Positions 10,338 to 22,690 of a DNA stretch of 64,000 nt are shown piece by piece (the stretch's first letter is position 1; every line of letters starts with the position of its first letter). The stretch is from Tipula vernalis (lineage: Eukaryota > Arthropoda > Insecta > Diptera > Tipulidae), in contig OY282558.1 of the NCBI GenBank assembly GCA_958295665.1, positions 334,587,106-334,651,105 on the forward strand, in the 5' to 3' direction. The notes under the pieces are model-generated. The model saw only the letters and a list, made by a program, of their open reading frames with translations. It had not been told where the DNA came from and did no database searches. The translations under genes were made by a program, and so were the position numbers.

Positions 10338-12452
10338 TGTGCCCATAATTATGAAAGTGGTCTAAGTAAAAATTTCAAAAAAATAAGTTTATCACTTATT
10401 TCACATCCATATTATCTTAAACTATATGTATTTAATGTAATTTTTACGATATCGTCAAAAATGAACCTTTAGATAGTGGAATGTAATTTCAACGTTATAA
10501 GGAATTCATTTAGTGTTAATTATGAAAGTGGTCTACGCCAAAAATTTGAAGAAATTACATATAAACATAACTTGAAAATGGCGCGTGGCTCTCTTCGACG
10601 CATTTCTGAACTACATAGTAAGCTGGTAAAATAAATGATTGCAGAGTCCTAGGTTCTACTCCCCTTTAAGTTTTATTTTGATATAAAAAAAAAAAAAATA
10701 ATAAGTCAGAAGTAGTGTCGGTTTGCAGGAACTTTTTTTAGACACCTATAAAATTTCTGTAGGGCGGTTAACTCGTGCTTTCAATGCTGAAACACCTGGA
10801 ACTGATCGTCGTGGGAAGATGCCTGGATCTTCACGAAAAACAGATGAAATTAAGATAAAAGCTGTACGAGAACATATTTTAAGTTTCCCAGCATATGAGA
10901 GCCACCACACCCGAGCTCGTCACACTCCTGGTCGAAAATATTTGAGTTCTGACCTAGATATTCGTAAAATGTATACCCTTTATGTAGAGAAATGCAAGGA
11001 AAATAACCAATCCGTTGTTAAGTATTTAATACTGAATTTAACTTAAATTTCCATGCTCCTCGAAAAGACACATGCCAAAAATGCGATTTACTGAATGGAT
11101 AAATCGAATCATGCAATAATGAGGAAAAGAAATTACATCTTAGAGAAAGTCATGATGTACATTTACAAAATGCCGAACGAGCTAGGAACTGTCTTGCAGA
11201 GGACCAGAAAAAAAGCAAAAGAAAATTCCAGCGAATACTATGGATTCTCATTTGATTTGCAAAAAGCACTTCCGTACCCTAAACTGTCCGTTTCGTTAGC
11301 CTATTATAAGCGAAATATGTACGTATACAACTTGGGTTTCCATAATTTCCATAATGACACTGTCAAGATGTATGTATGGGATGAAACTACAGCTTCAAGA
11401 GGTGCACAGGAAATAGCATCATGCATTTTAGCGCATATGAAGGATATTATACCTACTCAAAAACACGTAATAGCTTACAGTGAGGCCTGTTCGGGCCAAA
11501 ATCGTAACATTAAAGTAGCATTGACATGGTTGAAAATTGCTCAGTGAAATAATTATAATATTGAAACGGTAAACCACAAACTTTTGGTATCGGGTCGTTC
11601 CTTTCTACCGAATGACGGTGATTTCGGTTTGATAGAAATGAAAATAAAAAAGGCAACTTACTTATGCAACCCTGAGCATTATTATGAATTGATAGAAAAG
11701 TGTAGAAGTAGAAATCCATTTTCGATAAAACGAATGATTCGATGTCGCAGCCGGATTTTATTTCAAAGAAGTCACTAGAAGAATCAATAACAAGAAGAGT
11801 AAAAAATACCGCGGGTGAATCTGTCTCTTGGCTGAAAATTCAATGGATTAGATTCTTGAAAAATGAACCTACCTTATAAAATGTTCTATAAAACTTCTTT
11901 AGATGATTCTAAATTCCACGTTTTGGATCTTTCACCTAAAAAAGGAATACGAAAAATATACGAAAATATTAAATTACTTCCATTATACACCACCCCTAGA
12001 CTAGTAACGGAAGAAAAACATTAAGGTATTATGTGTTTACTACCATACATCCCTCTAGTTTATCAGGAACATTATAAGAATCTTAAAAACTAGAAAAAAT
12101 GATAAAAATGGATTACCTTTTAAAAATAATTAATAAATGTTCATGAATTATTTCCTTAAAGTTATTGTTTCAAATAAAACTCATAGTTCTTATTGCTTTA
12201 AGTCATTTATAAAACATTCAATTAATTTTGAAAATGGTCTAAGTCAATTAGAGCTTTAAAAACAACATTTTCGTATGAAATTCATACAAAATTTGTTATT
12301 CATAATAAATTTCCATTAATCAAGACTAAGAAAATTATAAATTAAAGCGTCGCATAATATAAAAATATTTTTTAATTCGTTCAAACGCAACTCATTAAAT
12401 ATCTCGAAACAAGAAATATATGACTTAGACCACTTTCATAATTATTGGCACA
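10338..12452 (+). mobile_element. 2.1-kb TIR DNA transposon, superfamily unassigned
   Basis: The left end TGTGCCCATAATTATGAAAG (10338 on) continues into TGGTCTAAGT. The right end (to 12452) is its inverse with one mismatch, so the TIRs are about 29 bp. A second direct copy of AATTATGAAAGTGGTCTA lies at about 10517, and a weaker one, GAAAATGGTCTAAGTCAA, near 12230. These suggest subterminal repeats. The interior carries one decayed coding region. The flanks (ATATAAT on the left, TATGTAA on the right) do not give a clean target duplication. Confidence 0.8.
10728..12093 (+). pseudogene. transposon protein of an unassigned insect TIR family, frameshifted
   Basis: Coding begins after a CAG that may be a splice acceptor (10727), with ELFLDTYKISVGRLTRAF, then REHILSFPAYESHHTRAR. 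At about 11030 the frame shifts to HAPRKDTCQKCD and a LHLRESHDVHLQNAERARN block with one stop (11100). In an A-run near 11210 it shifts back to FSFDLQKALPYPKLSVS, YKRNMYVYNLG, YVWDETTASRG and YSEACSGQNRN. After a TGA (11545-11547) it continues as LLVSGRSFLPNDGDFGLIE. A further frameshift near 11740 leads to KSLEESITRR, WLKIQWIRF and finally CLLPYIPLVYQEHY. The motif order agrees with a family of transposon proteins common in insects and cnidarians, which I recall as largely unannotated. It has no intact frame and is inactive. Confidence 0.75.
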
Positions 12453-13479
12453 TATGTAAGATGGCTATGGTACCAGCGGCCTGTGGCTCTCATGGGGTGG
12501 AATCTATTCCAAATAGCTAAAGCTTTTTAAGAAATCTATTTTCTACTTTCGAAACATCGTTTTTCCAAATCAATAAAAATTTGATTAAACGTTCCGGAAA
12601 TATTTTCTTAATTTTCGAATATTACTGAAATATATAGGAAGCGTATTTAGGTATCCACTTACGTATTTTTCTCTTCGGACGTGTCCGATTTCTGTGCGAA
12701 ATAATTTTCGCTTCCATATTTGAAATAAGTTCATTTGCTGCCCGAATACTGAAATAATTTTGACATAATAAAATTGACATTTGGAAATACAACAAACGAC
12801 AAACTGTACGTAGAGAGTTATTTAAAAGTGTTTATATAAAAATGATAGAGGCAGAATTTGATCCAAATATAGTATTATTTCTATTAATTTCGGGTTACAT
12901 GTATTTAATGAGAAGAACACGGAACTTTGCGCGACCTTTAATAATGGATCTCCTAAACTCCCAGGTATGTATGTTAAAATTCATTCTTTTCAGCGACCAA
13001 TAATGTACTCAATTCCCTCAACAAACAGTATTGTTAATTCAATACTTAGTTATAATGATCCTGTGACGAGAATGCATTTAAGGATATAGTCTAACACTTT
13101 CATCTCTATTAGCAAATTCTTACCCAATAAAAACCATGGTTGGGGACCGGAAATGGAATTAACTTAACCAAAGTTTCTGTTGCGAAGCTGCGAACAATAG
13201 ACCAGTAATCATTTGAGCCCACCATACGTAACATGATGTTTTCCGGAGTCGGGCGCTGCCTAAGCATACTTGAGAGTTTTTGTCTAGCTTCCTCGAATCA
13301 AACGGAATAAACAGATCACTCTTAGCGCACACCGTCGGTATACTGCATCCACATTTCTCCTGTGCCCGATCTAAGAATTGCCCACCTAGGTGGCAATGGT
13401 TTCTCGCCTTTTAAAATTCTGTTTTTCGAAATTTTAGTTTCTCGAAAAATTATGCTTTGAAAAATTCCGTTTTGCGAAA
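12453..13479. other. intergenic sequence, no recognised gene apart from a doubtful small frame
   Basis: It contains the small frame at 12842-13089 described separately. A moderately GC-richer patch (13190-13390) has no recognised coding content. Short repeats of AAAATTCTGTTT begin at about 13410 and lead into the fold-back element. Confidence 0.5.
12842..13089 (+). other. possible two-exon small frame, unrecognised
   Basis: An ATG at 12842 opens 41 codons, with a hydrophobic stretch (VLFLLISGYMYLM) and then RRTRNFARPLIMDLLNSQ. They end exactly at a good splice donor GGTATGT (GT at 12965). An AG at 12992-12993 after a T-rich tract would join in frame to RPIMYSIPSTNS and SYNDPVTRM, and then to a stop. 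The implied intron is only 29 bases, shorter than normal fly introns, so the splice may be spurious. It could be the first exon of a lost transposase, but no family is recognised. Confidence 0.25.
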
Positions 13480-13926
13480 TCCTGTTTCATAAAATTCTGT
13501 GTTACAAAATTCTGTATTCTTAAATATAATGTTTTCTCATTAACTTATCCATCAATTGCCTTCTCAGATAACGTAAATATTACTGTTCGGTGTTGGGTTC
13601 ATTGTTATGGAATAATTTGTACGATGAGTTGCTTAGATTTCGCATACCTGAGGAAGCAAAAGCAGCAGGCGTTGCGGTTATGTTGATGGCCAAATTTAAG
13701 AGCGAAGCAAAAAATATCTGTAACGAGGGCTGCTGTTAGCCGAACATTAGACAAATGGGTATTAATCCGAGATGTGGAAATTAATACCGTTTCCGTCTAA
13801 TCTTCGGCTTCGGCGAACAGTAATTATTTAAATTATCTGAGAAGGCAATTGATGGATAAGTTAATGGCAAAAAATATGTTTAAAAATAAATACAGAATTT
13901 TGTAAAACAGAATTTTTTAAAACAGA
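13480..13926. mobile_element. fold-back (long inverted repeat) element
   Basis: Arms of about 110 bp (13480-13589 and 13814-13926) are inverted copies. The best-conserved core is ACTTATCCATCAATTGCC followed by TTCTCAGATAA. The outer parts of the arms are themselves tandem ACAAAATTCTGT-type words. The 220-bp spacer contains a second hairpin (about 13733-13807; AGCCGAACATTAGAC paired with GTCTAATCTTCGGCT). A short spacer frame (FRIPEEAKAAGVAVMLMAKF) is unrecognised. It is probably a non-autonomous fold-back MITE. Confidence 0.75.
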
Positions 13927-14989
13927 ATTACATCCTGATCCCAAAGCGGCTATAGGACAACCGAATTATTAAAGAAACTGATTTATATATCATGATTTAT
14001 GTGAAAAATTCATACATAATTTGAATGGGTAAGTGATTTTTTTACTTAACCGAAGTGTACCATTTGGCCAAACTATTGACTTTTTCTTAGATATCCTTGC
14101 AATAAAATTACGACTTCCCCCCTCCACCCATACAATTTTCCGTAAAATTGTTCGTACCAATAAATATTGATACTTATCTTATAATAGTAGGTACAATAAC
14201 CTTCCCTGCTTAATATCTAATTATGTTATGGCCATTAGAGACCCACCCTATAACTCACTTTCATGGTAACGATCGACGCCATTTTAAAATTTAACGATAC
14301 CCCAATTTCAATCCAACCTAACTCAACCTCGTTCATGGAAAGATGATGTATGTATACTAGATGATGCCTAATACAAATTACTTAAAAATTATATTACGAA
14401 TGTAGTAAGCCATGAGTCTTTTTCGGTAAAATATATGTTTTCCTGTCATAAACTGCATAGAATACAATAAATATAAAGCATGCTCTGTTGTTCATGAAAT
14501 AAAATATGTACTGTGGTATTTATAAGTGAAACTTTTTTAATAAATTATTGTTATAGAAACAATTTTAACCAACCCGTATAACGTATTTAATGATTTATTA
14601 TTATTTAGATAATTATTGACAAACCCGAAACCTCTTGCGCCACGGTCCAGCACATTACTACCATATTAATTCAGTGGCGTAACTAGGGGCCCCACGAAAT
14701 TTCCTTTATTGGTTCAAATTTAAGATTAGATAGCTCAGATTAAGCTTAAAGTTCAAATTTGCAGAACGGTATATTTCTAGGACATTTTTAAGAAAAGGCG
14801 TGGTCTAATTTTTAGAAAAAGGATAATTCGTTCCTGTTGCTATTTAAATATTGTTCTGACTCCTTAAAAATAAAAGTTTTGAGTTCTACGAACTGGCAGA
14901 GTGCGATATTTCTCCGATCTTCTGTTTATTTACGTTGTACATGGCAGTGATTAACACGTATAGCATTTCCTTTGGTTTTACATACTCAC
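13927..14989. other. AT-rich sequence, nothing recognised
   Basis: No open frame of note, no inverted termini and no tandem structure was seen. Confidence 0.6.
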
Positions 14990-16660
14990 GACATTTTTGA
15001 GATTATTTGGAAATTCTTCATATTTTTCAAAATGTATTCGAAATTAATAAAGTATCACATTTATCGATATATTTAGAACTCGGCATAGCATATAGTTGCA
15101 AGATTTATGTTTTATTTGAGGCAATTCGAATGAATCACGTTCTGTTTCATTTACTTTTCAACAATGGCCGGAATATGTCCGCAAAATTAAATCTGAGTAA
15201 ACATCATTGAAAACAAATACTCTAAATTAATCCCAAAGTACCACCTTCCTTTATAATATCAAATTTTTTTGGTTTGAAACTAAAAGCTCTTAATCATTTA
15301 CATAGAACAGAAATATTCTAAATTCTACCAAAAATTCCGTCATCCCTTGTAATATCAAATTGCGAAGTAAAATGGTTTGTTTAAAATGCTTCGATAAGTG
15401 GAAGCTCTTAAAACCAAAGTTCTTGAAAATTTATTCAAATACATAATTTATGCTCATAAAACATTTTATTTAAAACCTGAAATTATTTAAAAGCTCAAAA
15501 ATGTTAAGTTCAAACCCAAAAGTATTAATTGATTTTCAAGCTTAAAGCTTATTGAAAACCAATATTCTAAATTTATTCCAAAATCCCACCTTCTTGTAAA
15601 CTATCAAATTTCAGAATAAAAAGTAAATTATTTGGGTTAAAAATACATAATTTATGTTCATAAAACATTTTAACAAAAAACCTCAAATTATGAAAAGGCT
15701 CACAAATGTTAAGTTCAAACCCAAAAACGATAAATTAATTATCAATCTTAAAGCTCATTGGAAACAAACATTCTAAATGTATCCCAAAAATCCGTCGCCC
15801 TTTTTAATAGCAAATTTCTGAGTAAAATGATTTGATTCAAAAAGCGATAAACGAAAGCTTAAATTATAATAGGTACCAAATTTCTTAGTAAAATGGTTTG
15901 GTTTTACTAAAAGCTCTTGCTAATTTACATTGAGAACAAATATTCTTAATCGTCTCTAAATTCTGTTACCCTTTGTAAAATCGAATTTCTGAGTAAAATG
16001 GTTTGGTTTTAAAAGCTTTTTTAATTGAAAGCTCTAATAATTAATAGTTCTTGACATTTTTTGCAAAATATTAGCTCATAAAACATATTAACAAAAACCT
16101 GATACTAAGCAAATTCTTACAAATGTTAGTGCATACACAAAAGGTATAAATTAATTAATTTAGTGTTAAATGGTTTCGTTTGAAAACCTCTTAAAACTAA
16201 AAGCTTTTGATGATTGATGATGAACTTCGAGAACAAAGATTCTAAATTTTAGCCAAAATTCCGTTACCCTTTGTAAAATCATATTTCTGAGTAAAATGGT
16301 TTGGTATAAAAGCTTTAATCTTGATTTTGTTGCAAATCCATAAAACATTTTAGCAAAAACCTAACAGTATGAAAAAGGCTCAACGTTAAAAGTTAAGTTA
16401 AAATCCAAACTTGTTTTAATTAATTATCAAACTTAAAACTAATTGACAGTTTTTGCAAATACATATTTTATGCTTAAACAATTATTTTAACAAAACTTAA
16501 GGATAATTTGATATTTGAGAATTTTTAAAAATATTCAAGATAATTTGAAAATTCGACATTTCTGAGATTATTTCGAAATTCTTGATATTTTTCAAATTAT
16601 ATTGGAAATTTGTGATGCTTTATCGATATATACAGAAATCGTCATAGCATTGAGTGGCAA
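14990..16660. repeat. degenerate tandem repeat array with flanking direct repeats
   Basis: Blocks beginning ATTGAAAACAAATATTCTAAAT recur at about 15207, 15303, 15551, 15756, 15928 and 16225. They are followed in variable completeness by CCGTCACCCTTTGTAA, CTGAGTAAAATGGTTTGG, AAAGCTCTTAA, TATGCTCATAAAACATTTTA and AATGTTAAGTTCAAACCCAA. Spacing varies from about 95 to 300 bp because modules are lost or gained. Outside the array, about 110 bp starting TGAGATTATTTGGAAATTCT (near 14998) reappears diverged near 16560 and again ends in GGCAAGATTT/GGCAAGATGT. No coding capacity. Confidence 0.75.
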
Positions 16661-18959
16661 GATGTTTCGTGTCATCTACTCTCGAAATCAGATGCTTTCA
16701 AGTACAAGAAGAATTTTTAGGGGACCACAAAAATGTTGAGCACGAGATTCGATGTTTAGCACGACAGAATACTTGGCGAATGTAACATTTTTTAGAATCC
16801 CGAGCAGAAAGGCTCAAAGAATAGTTGTTGTATAGTGTAGCACGAAATTTCTCAAATAAGATACGGAAATTAGTGTAAAATCGAAAATGTTTTTAAATCA
16901 AGGATTTGAGCGATTAGCATAAAATAAATATTATCTATGCGACCATGCATTCGTATGTATATACACGTTTAGTTTACATATGTGTATATTTAGGTTGAGA
17001 TACTCTGTACTGGTCATCATAATTTTAAAATTAATAAAACACATTTTCAACAAAAGGTCTTGTCCTTTTTAATTTATATTCAGGACATTGTGTATTTTAT
17101 ACTCCTAGATATGTTATATTGGATATGTGCTGTAATATATCTCGTAGCTGTATATTTGTTTACCCTTTTCCGGCAAAAAAAAAAAAAAAAAAAAGATTTT
17201 CTTTTTTATTTTAGTGTCGCTTCATTGTCAACAATATAAAACATTTTTTATTCTTCTTATTCGGCTGCTGCTGCTTTTTCAAGTTTTTGTTGTGCTGCTT
17301 TTGGTAAAAATGTAAAATAGTTTATTTCGTTTTTGTAGCTTGAAGAAATTTTTTACATATTCGTCTACTTGAACAACATTTATTTTCTATATTATAGTGT
17401 TTTAGTGACGTGAATTTATAGATCTATATATGACTATTGTTAACATTGTTTTGTATTGTACTATTTTACATAATAATGGTACTCGTATGTATTGTGCACG
17501 AAATACAAATTTGCCATAGCAAAAAAACAATCAAATGGTTCATGATATGAAGGAAAAATTATTGAATCCCTGTCTTGAATTTTGTTAAACACATACACAC
17601 ATGAAATGTTAAAGAATCTCGATGAATTATTTTGTGACATCGACGAAAATTAATTGTCATCGAATTTTTAAACGTAATAACAACAAAAACAACGTATATT
17701 ATTTTAGGGAAACATTTGTCAAAATCATAAAAGCAGAAAATTTTATTTTGTGGTTTGTGGAATGAAAAGTTGCAGCATAACATTTCAAGATCACACTGTC
17801 TGTTACATTTACATATGCAGTAAAATACTGTACTGCTGTATTATGGTTATATATATGGCATATAAAATATATACCATAGCCAGATTATATATCAAAACAT
17901 TTTATTTATTTTTTATAACAAAATTATTATTATTTTTCCAACATGTATAGCAGCAGTACATGTTTAACAAAAAAAAAAAAAAAGCCTTTTTCATTTAGAA
18001 TATGTTATATTTTCTTTGTCCATTTTTTATTTTTTCAATTCTAAACACAGAATGAAATTGGATTTTTTTTCTCCTCAAGTTCGTTCGTATTGTGTACATA
18101 TTCGAGAAATGAAAAATTAAAAAAAAAATGGAAATTCCTTTCGAATTCCTTTCGACTATATTTTCATTTTTATTATATAATTTTATTTAATTTTTTATTT
18201 TCTAATTTCCATTTTATGGTTATTATTATATTAAGTTGGTTGAGTTTATTAATTTTTTTTTTTTTTTTATTAATATTATTTTCGTTTGCATTTAATACTG
18301 ATATAATGATACGATAATATCAACCATATAATATATTCGTATATGCTGTAGTGTATGGACGTTAAACATAAACATTTAATAAAATAAATTATGTACAGAG
18401 ACGTATTTTTATGTGGAGGTGTGATGACTGTTAAAGATAAGGCGTTGGTCTAAGACATTATTTGTAGTCATGTGTGACAATTTTGCTTATCATTTGAATC
18501 AGCTCCATTGTTAAATATTCCTTTAGTAAAGCATATTTGAAAAAAGAAAAATTATAACAAACAAACGATTACGTAATAAAAATTTACCATATTACAAGGA
18601 TGTACAAATAAAATCTGGAACTGTTTGATTACATAATTTGATGGGCTCATTTCGTTTTATGCCAGTTGTTTATAAAGCAATTTTACCGTACTATATAATC
18701 TAAAGCACAATGGCAAGATACGTCGAAAAAATTTGCGAATACCACGTGTTAAAACAAAATAATTGGCAGCATTACCGAGACTAAAATTATGAAGATTACG
18801 CTCAGGAAAATATTGTAAGATAATGTTAGATATAAACAGACCCGCAGCTTTGAAGATTTTACATAATACGTAAATATTTTTAATAATTATAAATGAAACA
18901 TAATGGATTAATTCTTGAGAATTGGTTCGTTTGATCTCGGATGTTAACAAGACATACTA
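16661..18959. other. AT-rich sequence with homopolymer runs, no recognised gene
   Basis: It contains a 20-base poly-A (17175-17194), a shorter A-run near 17970 and T-runs near 18260. Several frames of 60-97 codons are low-complexity or unrecognised, including one on the minus strand at 18657-18950. Confidence 0.55.
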
Positions 18960-19520
18960 ATTTAACGAAGATTCTGTAGCATTTTCGGTGGAATCGCCTT
19001 CCAAACGGTTCGCACTCTATCCTAGAAATGAGTTAAGATTTAACCTCGTAGTTATTACGGCAGTCTGTCTTCTAAAATTGCCCAAAGTTGCTCGATTGGA
19101 GTAACATCTGATAACTGTGGTGTATAGAATTTCCATCTTTTTCAGACGTGTATTTTAGTTCGTCTACTTTTTCGAACACAAGGAATTTTGGTTTTGATTT
19201 TGTTGACAGACGGTCCAATATAAGGTTCAACCACCATTTCGCTCCTTTGGAATACAAGTGATTTTTCGGATTTGCATCAATCCGTCTAAGTTGCCCTTTT
19301 TCACGAAGGAATTAAATTTAGACGTCAGAATTTGCGTATGTTGGCTGTTGTTTTGTCTAAACAGAGCGTTCCAGTGTTTTGTGATCAACGTAAGGTTCGA
19401 TTTTCTCTTTTTGCCACATCCAAAGAGTTTTTAGTTATTTTGTTTAAGATTCATCAGAAAGAAGAAGCACCAGAAATATGTCTTCTAGGACAATTCTTTT
19501 TTCTGAAAGTAAACAGAGTG
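18960..19520 (-). pseudogene. Tc1-like transposase relic (C-terminal half)
   Basis: On the minus strand the reading proceeds from LLLSDES and KLFGCGKKRKSN near 19480-19400 (compare the SDE...LFG block of Tc1 transposases) to TPQLSDVTPIEQLWAILEDR at about 19130-19070. That corresponds to the SPDLNPIEHLW motif carrying the third catalytic acidic residue. It then reaches DRVRTVWKAIPPKMLQNL near 19015-18965, the usual C-terminal helix. Several frameshifts and stops separate these blocks. The N-terminal DNA-binding part is not seen. The identification rests on motif order rather than one continuous frame. Confidence 0.65.
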
Positions 19521-19689
19521 GAGTTGAAAACGCCTTAGCAATAATAATATAAAGGTTTCTAGAGATATTGAGATCTAGATCAAAAATGATTCCCCTATTT
19601 TAAGTTTAAAAAGAATATTTGATACCTGATAATCAAGTACTATATGAATTTTCTTTTTAGATTAAGATATAACAAAACATTTATCAAAA

Positions 19690-21800
19690 TTTAACTTAAG
19701 GTGGTTAACGTTACTATTTCCGAAATTTTCCCTTTACCAAATATCACGGATATCCTTGGCAGATTGGGTCGTTCTCATTATTTTTCGACAATTGACCTTC
19801 CGCACGGGTACCATCAGATCTCTATTGATACCAAAGACCGCGAAAAACAGCTTTCAGTACTGAAATGGGACATTACAAGTTTACTCGCATGAGAATGGGG
19901 CTGCGTAATGAACCCAGTACTAAATGGGAATAAGTGTCTAGTTTACCTGGACGACGTTGTTATTTTTGGCAGGGGTCTTTTTGATCACAACGAAAGATTA
20001 CATGAAGTATTTTCTTGTTTAAGGCAGTATAACCTTAAGGTGAATCCCGAGAAATGTCAATTTCTTTGTAAAGATATTTACTACTTGGGTCACTTGATAA
20101 CACAAACGGGAATTAAATCGATGTAGTAAAATCTTATCCAATACCTAAAACGTATCGCAATGTGAAGTCATTCCTTATTCTTGTTGGTTCGCCTACCGCA
20201 AGTTTTTTCCTAATTTTTCAAAAATTGCTAAACCATTGACGGATCTTTTAAAAAAGATACTAAATTTAAATGGGATGCTTCTTGTGATAAAGATTTCCAA
20301 AAAATGAAAGAATTATAGATAGGGTCGGTTTTGTCCTAAGAGACAAATGGGGCCAACCTACCTAGAGCATATGCTAGCAGGACGTTGAACAATGTGGAGA
20401 AAAGTTATTCGGCTGTTGAAAAGGAGCTTTTATCAATAATTTGGGCCACTGATCATTTTCGACCTGACCTTTATGGAAGGAAATTTTAAATTGTTAGCGA
20501 TCACAAACCTCGTGGTTGTGTAATAATAAAAATCCATCTTCAAGATTAACTAGATCCCGGATTTAACTTGATGAATACGATTACAAAATCGTATATAAAC
20601 CGGGCAGATTAAACTGTAATGTGGACTACGGTTACGTTGTAACTCGATCGAAAACCAAATTGCAAACATCAGATTCGCCTCAAAGCAGTAAGTTAACGTC
20701 AGTAAATTGAAACAACAACCCAACATGATTCAGACTCAATTATACCAGTTTCCAATTCTACTAAATCTTCGAAAATGATATAAATACAATCATTAAAGAA
20801 TATCATGATGGACCTCTAGGAGCTCACCAGGGAATTTACAGAACTTTCAAACGGCTAAGTAATTTTTTTTATTTTCCGAAAATGTTCGCTAGAATTGAAA
20901 ATTACATGCGAAATTGCGCATTTTGTCAAAAAAACAAAACCTGTATAAATAAAAATATTCTATTAAAAATTACGATCTCTTCCAAAAAAGCATTTAAAAA
21001 ATTGTATTTCTCGATATCTTCGGCCCTCTATCATCTTCACACGCAGTAACAAATAAATACTAACAATGCAATGTGATTTAACAAAATTTTCTTTGGCAAT
21101 TCCTTTACCCAACCAAAAACCTGAGACGGTTGCCAATGCTTTTGTTCAAAATTTTATATGTATTTTTGGGTCTCGCGCTTCAATTTTAACTGACCAAGGT
21201 TCTAATTTTATGGGAAAACTTTTCAAACAAATATGTAAAATGTTAAAAATTTAACACTAGTGCGTATCATCCACAGACAAACGGAGCACCTAAACGTAGC
21301 TACAAAACTCTAACAAAATATTTAAGGAGTTACGTTAATAATCATCCATTTGATTGGGATTCCTGGCTCCAGTATACAACGTTTTCATATAACACCACTC
21401 CACATAGAAGCACAGAATGAATTGATTGAATTGGTATGCCAGATAAATTGGTTTTTGGTCATAAACCAAATATACCCGATTCTGTTTCAAAACATATGGA
21501 TTTCCTTTATAATTATGACGATTATTTTAATGATCTCAAATTTAAGCTTCAAAATTGTTTTAAAATAGCACACGACAATCTTTTAAAATGCAAAGAAAAA
21601 ACGAAGCTATATTATGATCAGAATACGGTAGACAAATTTTTCAACATCGGAGATCAAGTATATCTGAAAAATCAAGCAAAAAATTCCAAACTCGATTCAC
21701 TTTGGCTGGGTTCATATTCTGTAATAGAAATTGTTTGACCAGAAACACTAAAATTCGGATCGGTCGAACTGACCAAATTGTTCGACGTGGTTAAATTTTC
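19690..21800 (+). pseudogene. Ty3/gypsy retrotransposon pol relic 1 (RT, RNase H, integrase)
   Basis: The reverse-transcriptase start FPLPNITDILGRLG and TIDLPHGYHQIS lies at 19728-19830. The catalytic CLVYLDDVVIF lies at about 19940 and LGHLITQTG at about 20090. RNase H remnants ([18 protein letters not shown]) lie near 20405-20460. The integrase zinc-binding HHCC domain is at about 20790-20945 (GAHQGIYRTFKRL ... CAFCQKNKT). The catalytic core follows (DLTKFSLAIPLPNQ at 21075, LTDQGSNF at 21190, YHPQTNG at 21265), and the C-terminal GDQVYLKNQ is at about 21650. At least six frame disruptions and a large gap after the RT make it inactive. No gag and no confirmed LTR were found; the sequence after 21800 may be LTR but has no partner here. 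Confidence 0.9.
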
Positions 21801-22139
21801 TCCAACATTTTAAATTACTAAAATTTTTTCTTCCATCTTCTTGATTTTTTGTAAATCCAATATGTTATTGATTAAAATGGAAATAGAATTCGAACGAGGC
21901 GGTACTGGTGGTGGTATCACTAAAATTATTGGTAATATTTCCATTCTTAATTGTATTTACTATATTTCTAAGTTAAATTCGTAACTTGAATAAGTATTCT
22001 TATATCTTAACCACATTATATTTCCTAATTTATAATTAAGAAATTATTTAATATTACTACTAATAACCAATTTTAAATAAATTAATGCATAAATTAACTC
22101 GAAATAATAAAGAATTTAAAATAAAGTTTTTTATTTTGC

Positions 22140-22690
22140 GATCTATACATAAGTGCTTTAATATCCATATACTTCCGTAATAATTGGCCATATTCCAAAA
22201 CTTTATCTAAAACTCTTTTAGAATCCCATTTCCATACAATTTGTCAAATTCCATCATAATCAGTTAAGAAATAGCCAAGTTCCATCAAAATTGGCCATGT
22301 CCCAGAACCTCATCAAAAAACTATTTTAAAATCACCTTCTCAACGCGCTTGTCGAATTGTATCTTCATCGGTTATGAAACAGGCGAGTTCCATCATTATT
22401 GGCTATATTCCAGAATTTCATCTAAAACTCATTTTAGAATGCCATTTCCATCATATTTATCGAATTCCATCAAAATCAGTTAATAAATAGCCTAGCCCTA
22501 AAATCCGTTCTTGAATCCCATTTCCATCGTATAAGACGAATTTCATCATAATCTGTTGAGAGACAGTCAAGTCCCATCAAAATTGGCCATATTCCAGAAC
22601 TTCATCAAAAATTAGTTTTAGAATCCCATTTCCATCGTATATGTATGTCAAATTTCATTATAATCGGCGAAAACATAGCTAAGTTTTAGA
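22140..22690. repeat. about 106-bp tandem repeat, 4-5 degenerate units
   Basis: AATTGGCCATATTCCA starts units at about 22182, 22288, 22397 and 22580. Each continues through CATCTAAAACTCATTTTAGA, ATCCCATTTCCATC, GAATTCCATCATAATC and a variant of AAATAGCCAAGTTCCATC. One unit between 22470 and 22580 is truncated. The same unit reappears at the right edge of the window (63895-64000). Confidence 0.85.

Noticed and set aside
18657..18950. 97-codon minus-strand frame beside the Tc1 relic
   Set aside because: No similarity to Tc1 or any family that I can see; likely chance.
19332..19538. 68-codon plus-strand frame
   Set aside because: It is antisense to the Tc1 relic, where the minus strand reads SDES and KLFG motifs.
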